Source: Flavobacteriaceae bacterium | GTDB taxonomy: Bacteria > Bacteroidota > Bacteroidia > Flavobacteriales > Flavobacteriaceae | Direction of reading: 5' to 3' | Assembly (NCBI GenBank): GCA_018699935.1 | Contig: JABISF010000075.1 | Span: forward strand, 1 to 64,000 | DNA: 64,000 nt | Part shown: positions 19,757 through 28,992 of the stretch, in pieces | Layout: every line of letters starts with the position of its first letter | Position numbering within the stretch: the first letter of the stretch is position 1 | Made by a program: the position numbers and the translations under genes | Notes under the pieces: model-generated | What the model was told of the DNA's origin: nothing | Databases searched by the model: none | What the model saw: the letters and a program-made list of their open reading frames with translations, nothing else

Positions 19757-21289
19757 ATGTCACACCAAGCATTACTCCAATCCTTACACATTGAAAACAA
19801 TCAAAAGGGCTGTTCTTCCGGACAACAATGGATGGGCAATGGAAAAACACTAAACGCTGAGAGTCCGGTAGACGGATCGTTTTTGGGAAGTGTAACCACT
19901 TGTACGGTGGAAGATTATGAAACAATAGTGACCCAGGCAGAAACTGCCTTTGAAACCTTTCGGTCGATTCCGGCACCCAAACGTGGCGAAATGGTTCGTC
20001 AATTGGGAGAAAAACTTCGTCTCCACAAAGAAAATTTGGGGCGATTGGTTTCACTAGAAATGGGAAAATCGCTACAGGAAGGATATGGTGAGGTTCAAGA
20101 AATGATCGATATCTGTGAATTTGCCGTGGGCTTGTCCCGTCAATTACATGGACTGACAATGCACTCCGAACGCCCCGCCCACAGGATGTATGAGCAATAC
20201 CATCCTTTGGGCTTGGTGGGTGTGATTTCGGCCTTTAATTTTCCCGTTGCCGTTTGGAGCTGGAATGTCGCTTTGGCCTGGGTGTGTGGCAATGTATGCC
20301 TTTGGAAACCCAGTGAAAAAACACCCATGTGTAGCATCGCTTGTCAAAAATTAGTAGCAGAAGTCCTACAGGAAAACAACCTTCCCGAAGGGATTTCTTC
20401 TGTTCTTAATGGTGGTGCAGAAGTTGGAAAATGGTTGGCAGAAGATCGACGCATTGCACTGCTATCTGCTACGGGTTCTACCCGTATGGGGAAAGATGTC
20501 GCCCAACGCGTGGCTGCTCGATTGGGTAAAAGTTTGTTGGAATTGGGCGGTAACAATGCGATTATCATTACCCCGGATGCCAATCTGGATATTGCCCTCA
20601 GAGCCGCTGTGTTTGGTGCCGTGGGGACTTGCGGTCAGCGTTGTACCTCCACAAGAAGACTTATTGTCCATGCCGATTGTTTTGAAACCGTTAAAAATAA
20701 ATTGATCAAAGCCTATCAACAAATTCGAATTGGAGATCCTTTGGACGCCAACAATCATTTGGGGCCTTTGATTGATGCGCAAGCCGTGGAACAATACAGC
20801 AAAGCACTTCAAGCCGTTGAAGAACAAGGGGGTGTATGGATTGTTGAAGGAGGTGTATTAAAAGGCTCTGATTACAAAAGCGGATGTTATGTTAAACCAG
20901 CGGTAGCAAGCCTGAGTAACGACGCTGCAATTGTCCAACAAGAGACGTTTGCGCCCATCCTTTATCTGATTCGCTATGAAGGCGGGGTAGAACAAGCCAT
21001 TACAATTCAAAATGACGTAAAACAAGGGCTATCCTCTTCCATAATAACCAATAATTTGCAAGAGGCAGAAGCTTTCCTTTCGCACTCGGGCAGTGACTGT
21101 GGAATTGCCAATGTGAATGTCGGCACTTCTGGAGCTGAAATTGGGGGTGCCTTTGGAGGAGAAAAAGAAACTGGTGGCGGCCGTGAAAGCGGATCCGATG
21201 CTTGGAAAGCCTATATGCGAAGACAAACCAATACAATCAATTATTCAGCCGATCTTCCCTTGGCGCAGGGCATACAATTTGACCTTTAG
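19757..21289 (+). CDS. amaB: ALDH7-type 2-aminoadipate 6-semialdehyde dehydrogenase (antiquitin family)
   Basis: NAD-dependent aldehyde dehydrogenase, 510 residues, oxidising 2-aminoadipate 6-semialdehyde (in equilibrium with piperideine-6-carboxylate) to 2-aminoadipate. The general base Glu262 lies in LLELGGNN and the nucleophile Cys296 in TCGQRCTSTRR. The C-terminal half carries the hallmark of the ALDH7/antiquitin group: NVNVGTSGAEIGGAFGGEK, GGGRESGSDAWKAYMRR, and the ending DLPLAQGIQF. These match human ALDH7A1 closely as I remember it. Third enzyme gene of the cluster, 60 bases after the DUF1338 gene. The symbol follows the Pseudomonas lysine-pathway enzyme. Confidence 0.9.
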   Translation: MSHQALLQSLHIENNQKGCSSGQQWMGNGKTLNAESPVDGSFLGSVTTCTVEDYETIVTQAETAFETFRSIPAPKRGEMVRQLGEKLRLHKENLGRLVSLEMGKSLQEGYGEVQEMIDICEFAVGLSRQLHGLTMHSERPAHRMYEQYHPLGLVGVISAFNFPVAVWSWNVALAWVCGNVCLWKPSEKTPMCSIACQKLVAEVLQENNLPEGISSVLNGGAEVGKWLAEDRRIALLSATGSTRMGKDVAQRVAARLGKSLLELGGNNAIIITPDANLDIALRAAVFGAVGTCGQRCTSTRRLIVHADCFETVKNKLIKAYQQIRIGDPLDANNHLGPLIDAQAVEQYSKALQAVEEQGGVWIVEGGVLKGSDYKSGCYVKPAVASLSNDAAIVQQETFAPILYLIRYEGGVEQAITIQNDVKQGLSSSIITNNLQEAEAFLSHSGSDCGIANVNVGTSGAEIGGAFGGEKETGGGRESGSDAWKAYMRRQTNTINYSADLPLAQGIQFDL

Positions 21290-21305
21290 TACGTCATATT
21301 TTCTT

Positions 21306-21313
21306 TATCTTCG
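21306..21313 (+). promoter_or_regulatory. possible -7 box (TATCTTCG) upstream of rhomboid gene
   Basis: TATCTTCG differs from TAnnTTTG at one position and lies 11 bases before the rhomboid start codon, so the message would be almost leaderless. Only a candidate. Confidence 0.3.
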
Positions 21314-21324
21314 TCAAAAAAAGA

Positions 21325-21981
21325 ATGGGAAATTCTCTTCCGCCGGTTGCTATTGCAATCCTTTTAGCGAATGTTATCGTTAGCTACAAAGGGTTTAATG
21401 ACGAGATTTTTTTTAACCGCTTCCACTTTCAAGTGCGAAAAATCAAACAGGGCGAATACATTCGTCTTTTAAGCTCCGGCTTTTTGCATGTGGGGACTTC
21501 GCATCTCATTTTTAATATGATCACCTTTTATTTTTTTGCAGCTCCTGTGATCTACAGCATTGGGAACATTCCTTTTTTGGTGGTTTATTTTGGAAGTCTT
21601 TTGGCAGGGAATGCTTTTGCCAATTATTTTCATCGTGATGAACCCTTTTATACAGCGGTGGGAGCGAGTGGTGCAGTTACGGGTATTTTGTTCAGTTCCA
21701 TTTTGTTATATCCTGCGCTGGAACTCTATATGTTTTTCATACCGATTCCCATTCCCGGCTATTTGTTTGCAGTGGGTTATTTAGCCTATACTTTGTATGG
21801 CATGAAAAAACAAAACGATACGATAGGCCATACGGCACATTTTGGAGGAGCTTTGGGGGGTATATTAATTACCTTGATTTTTGCCCCAGTTGCGATTTAT
21901 GAATCACAACTCACTTTGGGCTTATTGACCGCTACTTGTGCTTTGGTGGGGTATATCCTTTTCCGCTCAAGAAAAAAATAA
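21325..21981 (+). CDS. rhomboid-family intramembrane serine protease
   Basis: Inner-membrane protease of the rhomboid family that cuts substrates within or near the membrane. The 218 residues have about six hydrophobic segments. The catalytic serine is Ser115 in VGASGAVTG and the catalytic histidine is His172 in HTAHFGGALGG. HLIFNM, with the conserved Asn, lies near residues 60-65. It follows the aldehyde dehydrogenase by 35 bases on the same strand but has a possible promoter box of its own. No functional tie to the lysine genes can be shown. Its stop lies two bases from that of the convergent TlpA-like gene. Confidence 0.92.
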   Translation: MGNSLPPVAIAILLANVIVSYKGFNDEIFFNRFHFQVRKIKQGEYIRLLSSGFLHVGTSHLIFNMITFYFFAAPVIYSIGNIPFLVVYFGSLLAGNAFANYFHRDEPFYTAVGASGAVTGILFSSILLYPALELYMFFIPIPIPGYLFAVGYLAYTLYGMKKQNDTIGHTAHFGGALGGILITLIFAPVAIYESQLTLGLLTATCALVGYILFRSRKK

Positions 21982-21982
21982 A

Positions 21983-23089
21983 CTAGAGCCCGTTGAGTAA
22001 TTCGTCTACTTTTTGATAGAGCGCTTGGCCTCTTAAGTCTCGAGCAATGATGGTTCCTTCGCTATCGAGTACAAAAGTAGCAGGAATGCTGGTAACCTGG
22101 TAGGTTTTAGCGATGGGCTCTTGCCAATGTTTTAGATTAGAGACTTGTTCCCAAATCAAACCATCATCTTCGATGGCTTTAACCCATTTGTCTTTTGTTT
22201 TATCAAGTGAAACTCCTAAAATCTTTAACCCTTGGTTTTGGTGTTTTCTGTAGAGTTGCACCAAATTGGGGTTTTCAAATCGACAAGGACCACACCAACT
22301 GGCCCAAAAATCAATGATGGTGATGGTTCCCAACTGATTGGCTAAAGAAATCATTTCGCCTTGGGGATTGGGAGCTTCAAAAATAGGTGCCAATTTGCCT
22401 ATTTCTGCTTTGGGAGGGGCACTTAATGCTTCCTGAATATTTTTTCCAGAAACGGTATTCTTGATTCGGTCACTAAATTGGTCGAAGATGCTTTTTATTT
22501 CCTCCAGAGGTAGGGATTGTGATCCTAAAAAACGCTCTAAAATTAAAACCGAAATAAAAGAATCCGGTTTGGTTTTAATGAAATCAACTTCGTAATCTTT
22601 GATTTGATTTTGTACTTCTAAATATTGTTCTTGCAAGTCTTGAAACAGCAAAGACTCGTTCAATATTTGTGCTTGTTGCATGTCTTTGGCAATTCCATTA
22701 ATGGATTTGACATAGATTTTTGTGTCGTTTTTATATTGCATAAAATCATCATTGGAAAGGGTGCCTTTCACAATTGACTGTTGCAAGCTATCTTTAAAAA
22801 TGTCAACAGAAATAGTTCCGCTTTCAGCAATAAAAGGGAGACTTCCTCCAATTTCTTCGATTTGCAAAAAGTTGATGTCAGGTATTTCTATCATGCCTTC
22901 AAATTGAAAAGCTCCAGCATTCACTTCGGCAGAATCAATCACTTGGGGTTGGTTGTTGGCATTGGCAATGATCCGATACACCTTTTTTCCATTGGCAAGG
23001 TCAACGGCTCCTTTGATCTTAAAAGTTCCAGGAGATTGGCAGGCAAATAGAAGCAGCCCAGCTAGGACTAGTTGAATATATGTTTTCAT
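21983..23089 (-). CDS. TlpA-like thiol-disulfide oxidoreductase lipoprotein with N-terminal DUF4369-like domain
   Basis: A 368-residue periplasmic lipoprotein (lipobox LLFACQ near residue 16). The N-terminal half resembles the DUF4369 beta-domain common in Bacteroidetes TlpA-like proteins, followed by a helical linker. The C-terminal half is a thioredoxin fold with the active-site WASWCGPCRFE near residues 264-274 and the cis-Pro segment VTSIPATFVLD. Likely role: reduction of periplasmic disulfides, for instance in cytochrome c maturation or cell-wall stress. Transcribed divergently from the D-2-hydroxyglutarate dehydrogenase-like gene and convergent with the rhomboid gene. Confidence 0.88.
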   Translation of the reverse strand: MKTYIQLVLAGLLLFACQSPGTFKIKGAVDLANGKKVYRIIANANNQPQVIDSAEVNAGAFQFEGMIEIPDINFLQIEEIGGSLPFIAESGTISVDIFKDSLQQSIVKGTLSNDDFMQYKNDTKIYVKSINGIAKDMQQAQILNESLLFQDLQEQYLEVQNQIKDYEVDFIKTKPDSFISVLILERFLGSQSLPLEEIKSIFDQFSDRIKNTVSGKNIQEALSAPPKAEIGKLAPIFEAPNPQGEMISLANQLGTITIIDFWASWCGPCRFENPNLVQLYRKHQNQGLKILGVSLDKTKDKWVKAIEDDGLIWEQVSNLKHWQEPIAKTYQVTSIPATFVLDSEGTIIARDLRGQALYQKVDELLNGL

Positions 23090-23180
23090 AGTAAAATTTT
23101 ACGCGATAAAAGTAAGGAATAAAAAAGAATTGAGAAACTTATCCGTATTTTAGTCTTCCCAAATAAACAATAGCGAACGT

Positions 23181-26108
23181 ATGGAAACAACAGCAAAATT
23201 AAACTCAAAATTGATGCTTTTACAGCGGCAATTGGAGGGAGAACTTTTGTGGGATTCACTACATAAAAAATTATATGCCACAGATGCCTCTGTCTATAAA
23301 ATGGAACCTTTGGCAGTGGCTTTTCCAAAAAACGAAACCGACTTGAAAGCGCTAATCGTTTTTGCGCAAGAGTATCAATTGAGTTTAATTCCTCGAACCG
23401 CCGGAACCTCTTTGGCAGGGCAATGTGTTGGGACGGGCATCGTGGTGGATGTTTCCAAGTATTTTACCAAAATATTGGATTTGGATACAGAGAAAAAAAC
23501 CGTGACCGTTCAGCCCGGTGTGAATCGCGATGCACTGAATATTTATCTGGCGGAAAAGGGATTGTTTTTCGGCCCTAACACGTCCACTTCTAAATATTGT
23601 ATGTTGGGAGGAATGGTTGGGAACAATTCTTCAGGAACGACCTCCATTCGTTACGGTGTAACTCGAGACAAAGTGGTGCGTATGGAAACCTTGTTGAGTG
23701 ATGGTTCTAAAGCCATTTTTGAAGAATGTGATCAAAACCTGCTGCAACAAAAACTGGAACAGGACAGTTTGGAAGCGTCCATTTACAAGATGTTTTTGGA
23801 GGAACTTTCCGATAAAAAAGTTCAATCTCATATCATAAACGATTTTCCGCATGCCAGCGTTCATCGCAGAAACACGGGCTATGCAGTGGATAAATTATTA
23901 GAACAGCAACCGTTTCAGCCAAAGGGCAGCGGACTTAATCTTTCAAAATTGTTAGCTGGAAGCGAGGGAACCTTAGCTTTTACAACTGCCATTACATTGG
24001 ATTTAGAACCGCTGCCGCCCCAGCACAGTGTGATGTTGGTGTTGCATTTTGATAGCATCAAAAATGCAATGCAGGCGGTCGTCCCTGTCATGAAACACCA
24101 TTTGTTCACCTGCGAGTTGATGGACAAAACCATTTTGGATTGTACGAAAGATCATCCCGGATATCAAAAAAACCGATTTTTTATTCAAGGCGACCCCAAA
24201 GCAATTTTGCTACTAGAGTTACGACATGCAGATACGGAGCAATTAAAAAAGGATCTAGAAGCCCTGAAACAAACCGCCGAAACCGATGGTTTCTGTTATG
24301 CTGCGGTTCCTTTGTGGGGAGAAGAAATTGAAATGGCCAACACACTACGTCATGCAGGCTTGGGTTTGTTGGGGAATATAGTGGGGGATCACAAAGCGGT
24401 GGCGTGTATTGAAGACACGGCCGTACCTTTGGAGCAATTGGCGGACTATATCGAAGCATTTCAAGCGTTGATGCAACAGTTTCAACAAGAAGTTGTGTTT
24501 TATGCCCATGCCGGTGCCGGAGAACTTCATTTGCGCCCGATTTTAAATTTAAAAACAAAAGAAGGAATTCAGGATTTTAGGGCGATTACCCTCGCCGTTG
24601 CAAAATTGGTCAAGAAGTACAAAGGCTCCTTGAGTGGGGAACACGGGGACGGAATTGTGCGCTCCGAGTTTATCCCGATCGTGGTGGGTGCTGAGAATTA
24701 TGCCTTGTTTAGGCGAATTAAAAAAACTTTTGATCCCCAGGGGATCTTCAATCCTGGAAAAATTGTAGATCCATTTCCCATGGATGAAAATTTGCGTACT
24801 TCAACAGCAGTAAAAGCAGAAATCTCAACCTTGATGGATTTTTCAGCGGATCAAGGCTTGCTGCGTGCAGTAGAAAAATGCAATGGAGCCGGCCAATGTC
24901 GCTCGGTGCTCCCCTCGGGTACACTTTGTCCCAGCTATCGTGCCACTCGAGATGAAAAGCATAACACTCGAGGACGTGCCAATGTATTGCGCGAAGTTCT
25001 CCTATCCAATACGGCTGTCAATGCGTTTGATGATGCCGCGCTAAAAGAAGTCTTTGATTTGTGTTTAAGCTGTAAGGCCTGCGCTACGGAATGTCCCAGC
25101 AGTGTTGATATTGCAAGCTATAAAGCAGAATTTTTATATCAATATCAAAAGACTCATGGCAGCTCATTACGGAATAAATTATTTGCCTATAATGGAAAAA
25201 TAAATGAAAAAGTATATCCGTTTCGTGGGGTGCAGAACCTGCTCTTACGGCAAAGTTTTTTCGGAAAGCTGTTCAAAAAAGCATTGGGAATTGCTCCAAA
25301 ACGAGCTTTTCCAGTATTAGAAAAACCTTTACATAAATCAATAAAAATCAACGCTATAAACACAAATAATAAAAGTGTTTATTTATATTTAGACGAGTTT
25401 ACAAACTATCAAGAAACGCACCTTGGAAAAACGGCTATTGCGCTACTTGAAGGTCTGGGATATCACGTAAATATATTGCCCCCAACAGAAAGTGGACGCA
25501 CCTATATTTCGAAAGGTTTTTTGGAGCAAGCCAAAAAATGTGCCGACCGTAATGTCGCCTTATACGGCGATTTAATTTCAGAAAAGCATCCGCTCTTGGG
25601 GATAGAACCATCAGCCATCTATACTTTTTCTGACGAATACCCAAAATTGACTTCGGAGGTGGAAAAGGCTAAAAAACTAGCCGCAAATTGTTTTCCTATC
25701 GAAACTTTTCTAGCAGCAGCACTGAAAAAGGGAAATTTAAAAGCGGATCAATTTCATGAGGCAACAAAAACCATTAAAATCCATGCGCATTGTTATCAAA
25801 AAGCCTTGGGGAATCCTGCGGATACCTTTGCATTGTTGAATCTTCCCGTGAATTACAAAGTAAGTCTTTTGAATACGGGCTGTTGCGGGATGGCGGGCTC
25901 CTTTGGTTATGAAGCAGAACATTATGAGGTCAGTATGAAAGTGGGGGAGGAACGCCTTTTTCCCGCTGTTCGAAAAGCCGACGCAAATGACGTTATTGCA
26001 GCGAATGGAACCAGTTGTCGCCATCAAATCAAAGATGGTACGGGACGTAAAAGTCAACACCCCATTGAAATTTTATACGATGCATTAGTTAAAAAAAACC
26101 CTAGCTAA
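23181..26108 (+). CDS. FAD-linked and 4Fe-4S oxidoreductase, probable D-2-hydroxyglutarate dehydrogenase (YdiJ-like)
   Basis: A 975-residue fusion of an FAD-binding (VAO/PCMH, GlcD-like) half and an iron-sulfur (GlpC/CCG-like) half. FAD-site segments are PRTAGTSLAGQC (about 71-82), GGMVGNNSSGTTSIRYG (about 143-159) and SGEHGDGIVRSEF. Two cysteine clusters follow: CNGAGQC with a later CPSY, and CLSCKACATECPSSVD. Near the end there is a CCG-type segment, LLNTGCCGMAGSFGYE. This architecture and length match E. coli YdiJ, reported as a D-2-hydroxyglutarate dehydrogenase. D-lactate dehydrogenase is the main alternative. D-2-hydroxyglutarate is the product of HglS-type enzymes, so a location 3.5 kb after the DUF1338 gene fits a lysine route ending at 2-oxoglutarate. 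Confidence 0.85.
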   Translation: METTAKLNSKLMLLQRQLEGELLWDSLHKKLYATDASVYKMEPLAVAFPKNETDLKALIVFAQEYQLSLIPRTAGTSLAGQCVGTGIVVDVSKYFTKILDLDTEKKTVTVQPGVNRDALNIYLAEKGLFFGPNTSTSKYCMLGGMVGNNSSGTTSIRYGVTRDKVVRMETLLSDGSKAIFEECDQNLLQQKLEQDSLEASIYKMFLEELSDKKVQSHIINDFPHASVHRRNTGYAVDKLLEQQPFQPKGSGLNLSKLLAGSEGTLAFTTAITLDLEPLPPQHSVMLVLHFDSIKNAMQAVVPVMKHHLFTCELMDKTILDCTKDHPGYQKNRFFIQGDPKAILLLELRHADTEQLKKDLEALKQTAETDGFCYAAVPLWGEEIEMANTLRHAGLGLLGNIVGDHKAVACIEDTAVPLEQLADYIEAFQALMQQFQQEVVFYAHAGAGELHLRPILNLKTKEGIQDFRAITLAVAKLVKKYKGSLSGEHGDGIVRSEFIPIVVGAENYALFRRIKKTFDPQGIFNPGKIVDPFPMDENLRTSTAVKAEISTLMDFSADQGLLRAVEKCNGAGQCRSVLPSGTLCPSYRATRDEKHNTRGRANVLREVLLSNTAVNAFDDAALKEVFDLCLSCKACATECPSSVDIASYKAEFLYQYQKTHGSSLRNKLFAYNGKINEKVYPFRGVQNLLLRQSFFGKLFKKALGIAPKRAFPVLEKPLHKSIKINAINTNNKSVYLYLDEFTNYQETHLGKTAIALLEGLGYHVNILPPTESGRTYISKGFLEQAKKCADRNVALYGDLISEKHPLLGIEPSAIYTFSDEYPKLTSEVEKAKKLAANCFPIETFLAAALKKGNLKADQFHEATKTIKIHAHCYQKALGNPADTFALLNLPVNYKVSLLNTGCCGMAGSFGYEAEHYEVSMKVGEERLFPAVRKADANDVIAANGTSCRHQIKDGTGRKSQHPIEILYDALVKKNPS

Positions 26109-26131
26109 AAGGCAATCCAAAACTTTACCTT

Positions 26132-26139
26132 TATCTTTG
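26132..26139 (+). promoter_or_regulatory. -7 box (TATCTTTG) upstream of aroC
   Basis: TATCTTTG is a perfect TAnnTTTG match ending 17 bases before the aroC start codon. No TTG is found at the usual -33 distance. Confidence 0.5.
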
Positions 26140-26156
26140 AGGTTTTAATATAGAAT

Positions 26157-27221
26157 ATGTCTGGAAATATATACGGTACCCTGTTTCGAATCGCTACTTT
26201 TGGAGAATCTCATGGTGCTGCTATTGGGGGAGTGATTGATGGCTGTCCTGCAGGAATAAAATTAGATCTAGCGGCCATTCAACGCGATTTAGATCGTCGC
26301 AAACCGGGGCAATCGGCGATTGTAACCCAACGTAAAGAACCTGATGAAGTTGTTTTTTTCTCCGGCATTTTTGAGGGGCAAACCACAGGAACACCCATCG
26401 GTTTTGCGATTCATAACACCAATCAAAAATCAAAAGATTATTCGCATATCAAAGACAGCTATCGACCTTCACATGCCGATTATGTCTATGACGAAAAATA
26501 CGGAATCCGCGATTATCGGGGAGGGGGGCGCAGTTCCGCCCGTGAAACTGCCAGTAGGGTAGTGGCCGGTGCCATCGCCAAACAGTTTTTAAATCCTGTA
26601 TCTATACAAGCTTATGTATCAGGCGTGGGTGCAATTCAGTTAGACAAGCACCCCTCTGAAGTTGATTTTTCAACAATAGAAGATAATCCTGTACGTTGTC
26701 CAGATCTCAAAATGGCCGTTGCGATGGAGGAATATATCAAGCAAATTCGAAAGGAAGGGGATACCGTTGGAGGTGTAATCACCTGTGTTATAAAAAACGT
26801 TCCCGTTGGTTTGGGAGAACCTGCATTTGATAAATTACATGCAGAATTAGGAAAAGCCATGTTGTCCATCAATGCCGTGAAGGGTTTTGAATACGGCAGT
26901 GGGTTTGCCGGAACTCAAATGAAAGGGAGTCAGCACAATGATCTATTCAATTCGGACGGGACCACTCAAACCAATCGTTCCGGTGGAATTCAAGGAGGAA
27001 TTTCAAATGGAATGGACATTTATTTTAGAGTGGCATTTAAACCCGTTGCGACCATTATGCAACAACAGTCTACCATCAATTCCAAAGGAGAGCCCGTAGA
27101 AATGCAGGGCAAAGGGCGTCACGACCCTTGTGTGGTGCCCCGTGCTGTTCCCATAGTGGAGGCTATGGCGGCTCTTGTTTTGGCAGATTTTTCGCTTTTA
27201 AACAGAACCATAAAATCCTAA
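26157..27221 (+). CDS. aroC: chorismate synthase
   Basis: Last enzyme of the shikimate pathway, converting 5-enolpyruvylshikimate 3-phosphate to chorismate with reduced FMN. The 354 residues show the conserved opening [27 protein letters not shown], the [14 protein letters not shown] segment and [10 protein letters not shown]. The end has [19 protein letters not shown]. Length is normal. It has its own -7 box and is followed after 13 bases by a symporter gene. Confidence 0.97.
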   Translation: MSGNIYGTLFRIATFGESHGAAIGGVIDGCPAGIKLDLAAIQRDLDRRKPGQSAIVTQRKEPDEVVFFSGIFEGQTTGTPIGFAIHNTNQKSKDYSHIKDSYRPSHADYVYDEKYGIRDYRGGGRSSARETASRVVAGAIAKQFLNPVSIQAYVSGVGAIQLDKHPSEVDFSTIEDNPVRCPDLKMAVAMEEYIKQIRKEGDTVGGVITCVIKNVPVGLGEPAFDKLHAELGKAMLSINAVKGFEYGSGFAGTQMKGSQHNDLFNSDGTTQTNRSGGIQGGISNGMDIYFRVAFKPVATIMQQQSTINSKGEPVEMQGKGRHDPCVVPRAVPIVEAMAALVLADFSLLNRTIKS

Positions 27222-27234
27222 ATACTTATTCCCC

Positions 27235-28500
27235 ATGAAAAAACTTGCACTACACTGGAAAATTTTAATCGGCATGCTCCTTGGGGTGCTCTTTGGGCTG
27301 TTACTTTCTCTAATGGATGGAGGTCCCGCTTTTATAGGGAACTATATCAAGCCCTTTGGAACCATTTTTATTAATTTACTAAAACTCATCGCTGTTCCAC
27401 TGATTTTGGCATCACTGATTAAAGGGGTTTCCGATCTAAAGGATATTTCAAAGCTCTCTCAAATGGGGGGGCGTACCATCGTCACCTATTTACTGACCAC
27501 CTTGACTGCCGTGAGTATTGGTTTGGTTTTGGTCAATATCATTCAACCCGGAAAGTCCATTAGTGTGGATACGCGGGAGGAGTTGGTGGCAGCCTATGCC
27601 TCCGAAACTCAGGCCAAGCAGGAGGCAGCCGCCCAGCAAAAAGAAGCGGGCCCTTTGCAAGCCTTGGTGGATATGGTTCCTTCTAATATTTTTGAAGCTG
27701 CCTCGAGCAATAGAAATATGTTGCAGGTCATATTTTTCGCCTTGTTTTTTGGCATCGGGATGATCTTATTGCCTCCTCGGAAAGTAAAACCCGTTAAAAA
27801 ATTCTTCGACGCTTTTAATGAAATCATTCTTAAACTGATTGATTTAATCATGCTGATAGCCCCCTATGGTGTTTTTGCTCTTTTGGCGGCTTTGGTGGTA
27901 GAAGCTCCTAGTTTAGAGCTGTTTAAGGCACTCGCTTTGTATGCAATTACTTTATTGTTGGGATTAGCCATTATGATTGTGGTTTATGTTGTGATTGTTC
28001 GAGTGTTTACGAAAAAGAAGGCGTCCTTTTTTTTAAAAGGAATAGCACCCGCCCAATTGCTCGCCTTTTCAACCAGTTCCAGTGCAGCCACTCTCCCCGT
28101 TACGATGGAATGTGTGGAGGATAACTTAGGGGTGGACGAGGAAGTGGCCAGTTTTGTGCTTCCCATTGGAGCCACCATCAATATGGACGGGACCTCCGTA
28201 TATCAGGGAGTAGCTGCCGTATTTATTGCACAAGCTTTTGGTTTAGATTTGAGTTTAAGTGCTCAATTGGGTATTGTTTTTACTGCGACCTTAGCCTCCA
28301 TAGGAACTGCCGCTGTTCCCAGTGCTGGCATTGTTATGTTGGTCATCGTTTTGGCTCAAGCAGGGATCCCGGAAGCCGGTTTGGCGTTGATTTTTGCGAT
28401 AGACCGACCTTTAGACATGTGCCGAACCATTGTAAATGTTACGGGAGATGCTGCTGTATCCATGATAGTAGGGAAGTCGATCGGAAAACTAAAAGATTGA
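27235..28500 (+). CDS. dicarboxylate/amino acid:cation symporter (DAACS family)
   Basis: Inner-membrane symporter of the GltP/DctA family, importing glutamate, aspartate or C4-dicarboxylates with Na+ or H+. The 421 residues have about eight membrane segments. The serine-rich hairpin reads AFSTSSSAATLPVT, and the transmembrane motif NMDGTSVYQGVAAVFIAQ and a final RPLDMCRTIVNVTGDA are present. It follows aroC by 13 bases. The link to aroC may be transcriptional only; uptake of acidic amino acids or C4 acids fits the amino-acid-degrading profile of the window. Confidence 0.92.
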   Translation: MKKLALHWKILIGMLLGVLFGLLLSLMDGGPAFIGNYIKPFGTIFINLLKLIAVPLILASLIKGVSDLKDISKLSQMGGRTIVTYLLTTLTAVSIGLVLVNIIQPGKSISVDTREELVAAYASETQAKQEAAAQQKEAGPLQALVDMVPSNIFEAASSNRNMLQVIFFALFFGIGMILLPPRKVKPVKKFFDAFNEIILKLIDLIMLIAPYGVFALLAALVVEAPSLELFKALALYAITLLLGLAIMIVVYVVIVRVFTKKKASFFLKGIAPAQLLAFSTSSSAATLPVTMECVEDNLGVDEEVASFVLPIGATINMDGTSVYQGVAAVFIAQAFGLDLSLSAQLGIVFTATLASIGTAAVPSAGIVMLVIVLAQAGIPEAGLALIFAIDRPLDMCRTIVNVTGDAAVSMIVGKSIGKLKD

Positions 28501-28503
28501 GCT

Positions 28504-28908
28504 TTATTTCTTTTTTAACAAGTCACGGATTTCTGTAAGCAATACTTCTTCTTTGGAGGGAGCAGGGGGGGTAGCGGGAGCTTCTTTTTCATTAGCCGCT
28601 AAACGATCTTGCATTTTGTTGTACATCTTTACGACCATGAAAATGGCAAATGAGACAATTAAAAAAGTGATGATGGTGTTTATAAAAGCACCATAATTGA
28701 CAGCTACTTCGGCAGCATCGCCTTGCGCTTCTTTAATGACAATTTTCAGCGCAGAAAAATCAACACCGCCCAACAACAAACCCACTGGAGGCATGATGAT
28801 GTCGTTGACTAAGGATTTTACAATCGCTCCAAAATAAGTGGCCATGATAAGACCTACAGCCATATCGATCACATTTCCACGGCTGATAAATTTTTTAAAT
28901 TCTTTCAT
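28504..28908 (-). CDS. mscL: large-conductance mechanosensitive channel
   Basis: MscL, the emergency release channel opened by membrane tension. The 134 residues begin with the amphipathic [40 protein letters not shown], the N-terminal helix and pore-lining first membrane helix. The second membrane helix ([19 protein letters not shown]) and a charged C-terminal helix follow. Normal length. It ends three bases from the convergent symporter gene. Confidence 0.95.
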   Translation of the reverse strand: MKEFKKFISRGNVIDMAVGLIMATYFGAIVKSLVNDIIMPPVGLLLGGVDFSALKIVIKEAQGDAAEVAVNYGAFINTIITFLIVSFAIFMVVKMYNKMQDRLAANEKEAPATPPAPSKEEVLLTEIRDLLKKK

Positions 28909-28992
28909 ATAGACAAAAATTTGAGGTTAAAAGAGTAGTTAAATTAGCATATTTAAGTTAAAATTTCAACAAAGGATTTATTTCATTTTCAT

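Noticed and set aside
21325-23089. Rhomboid and TlpA-like genes as part of the lysine pathway
   Set aside because: Neither has a metabolic link, the second is on the opposite strand, and the rhomboid gene may have its own promoter; they are treated as neighbours only.
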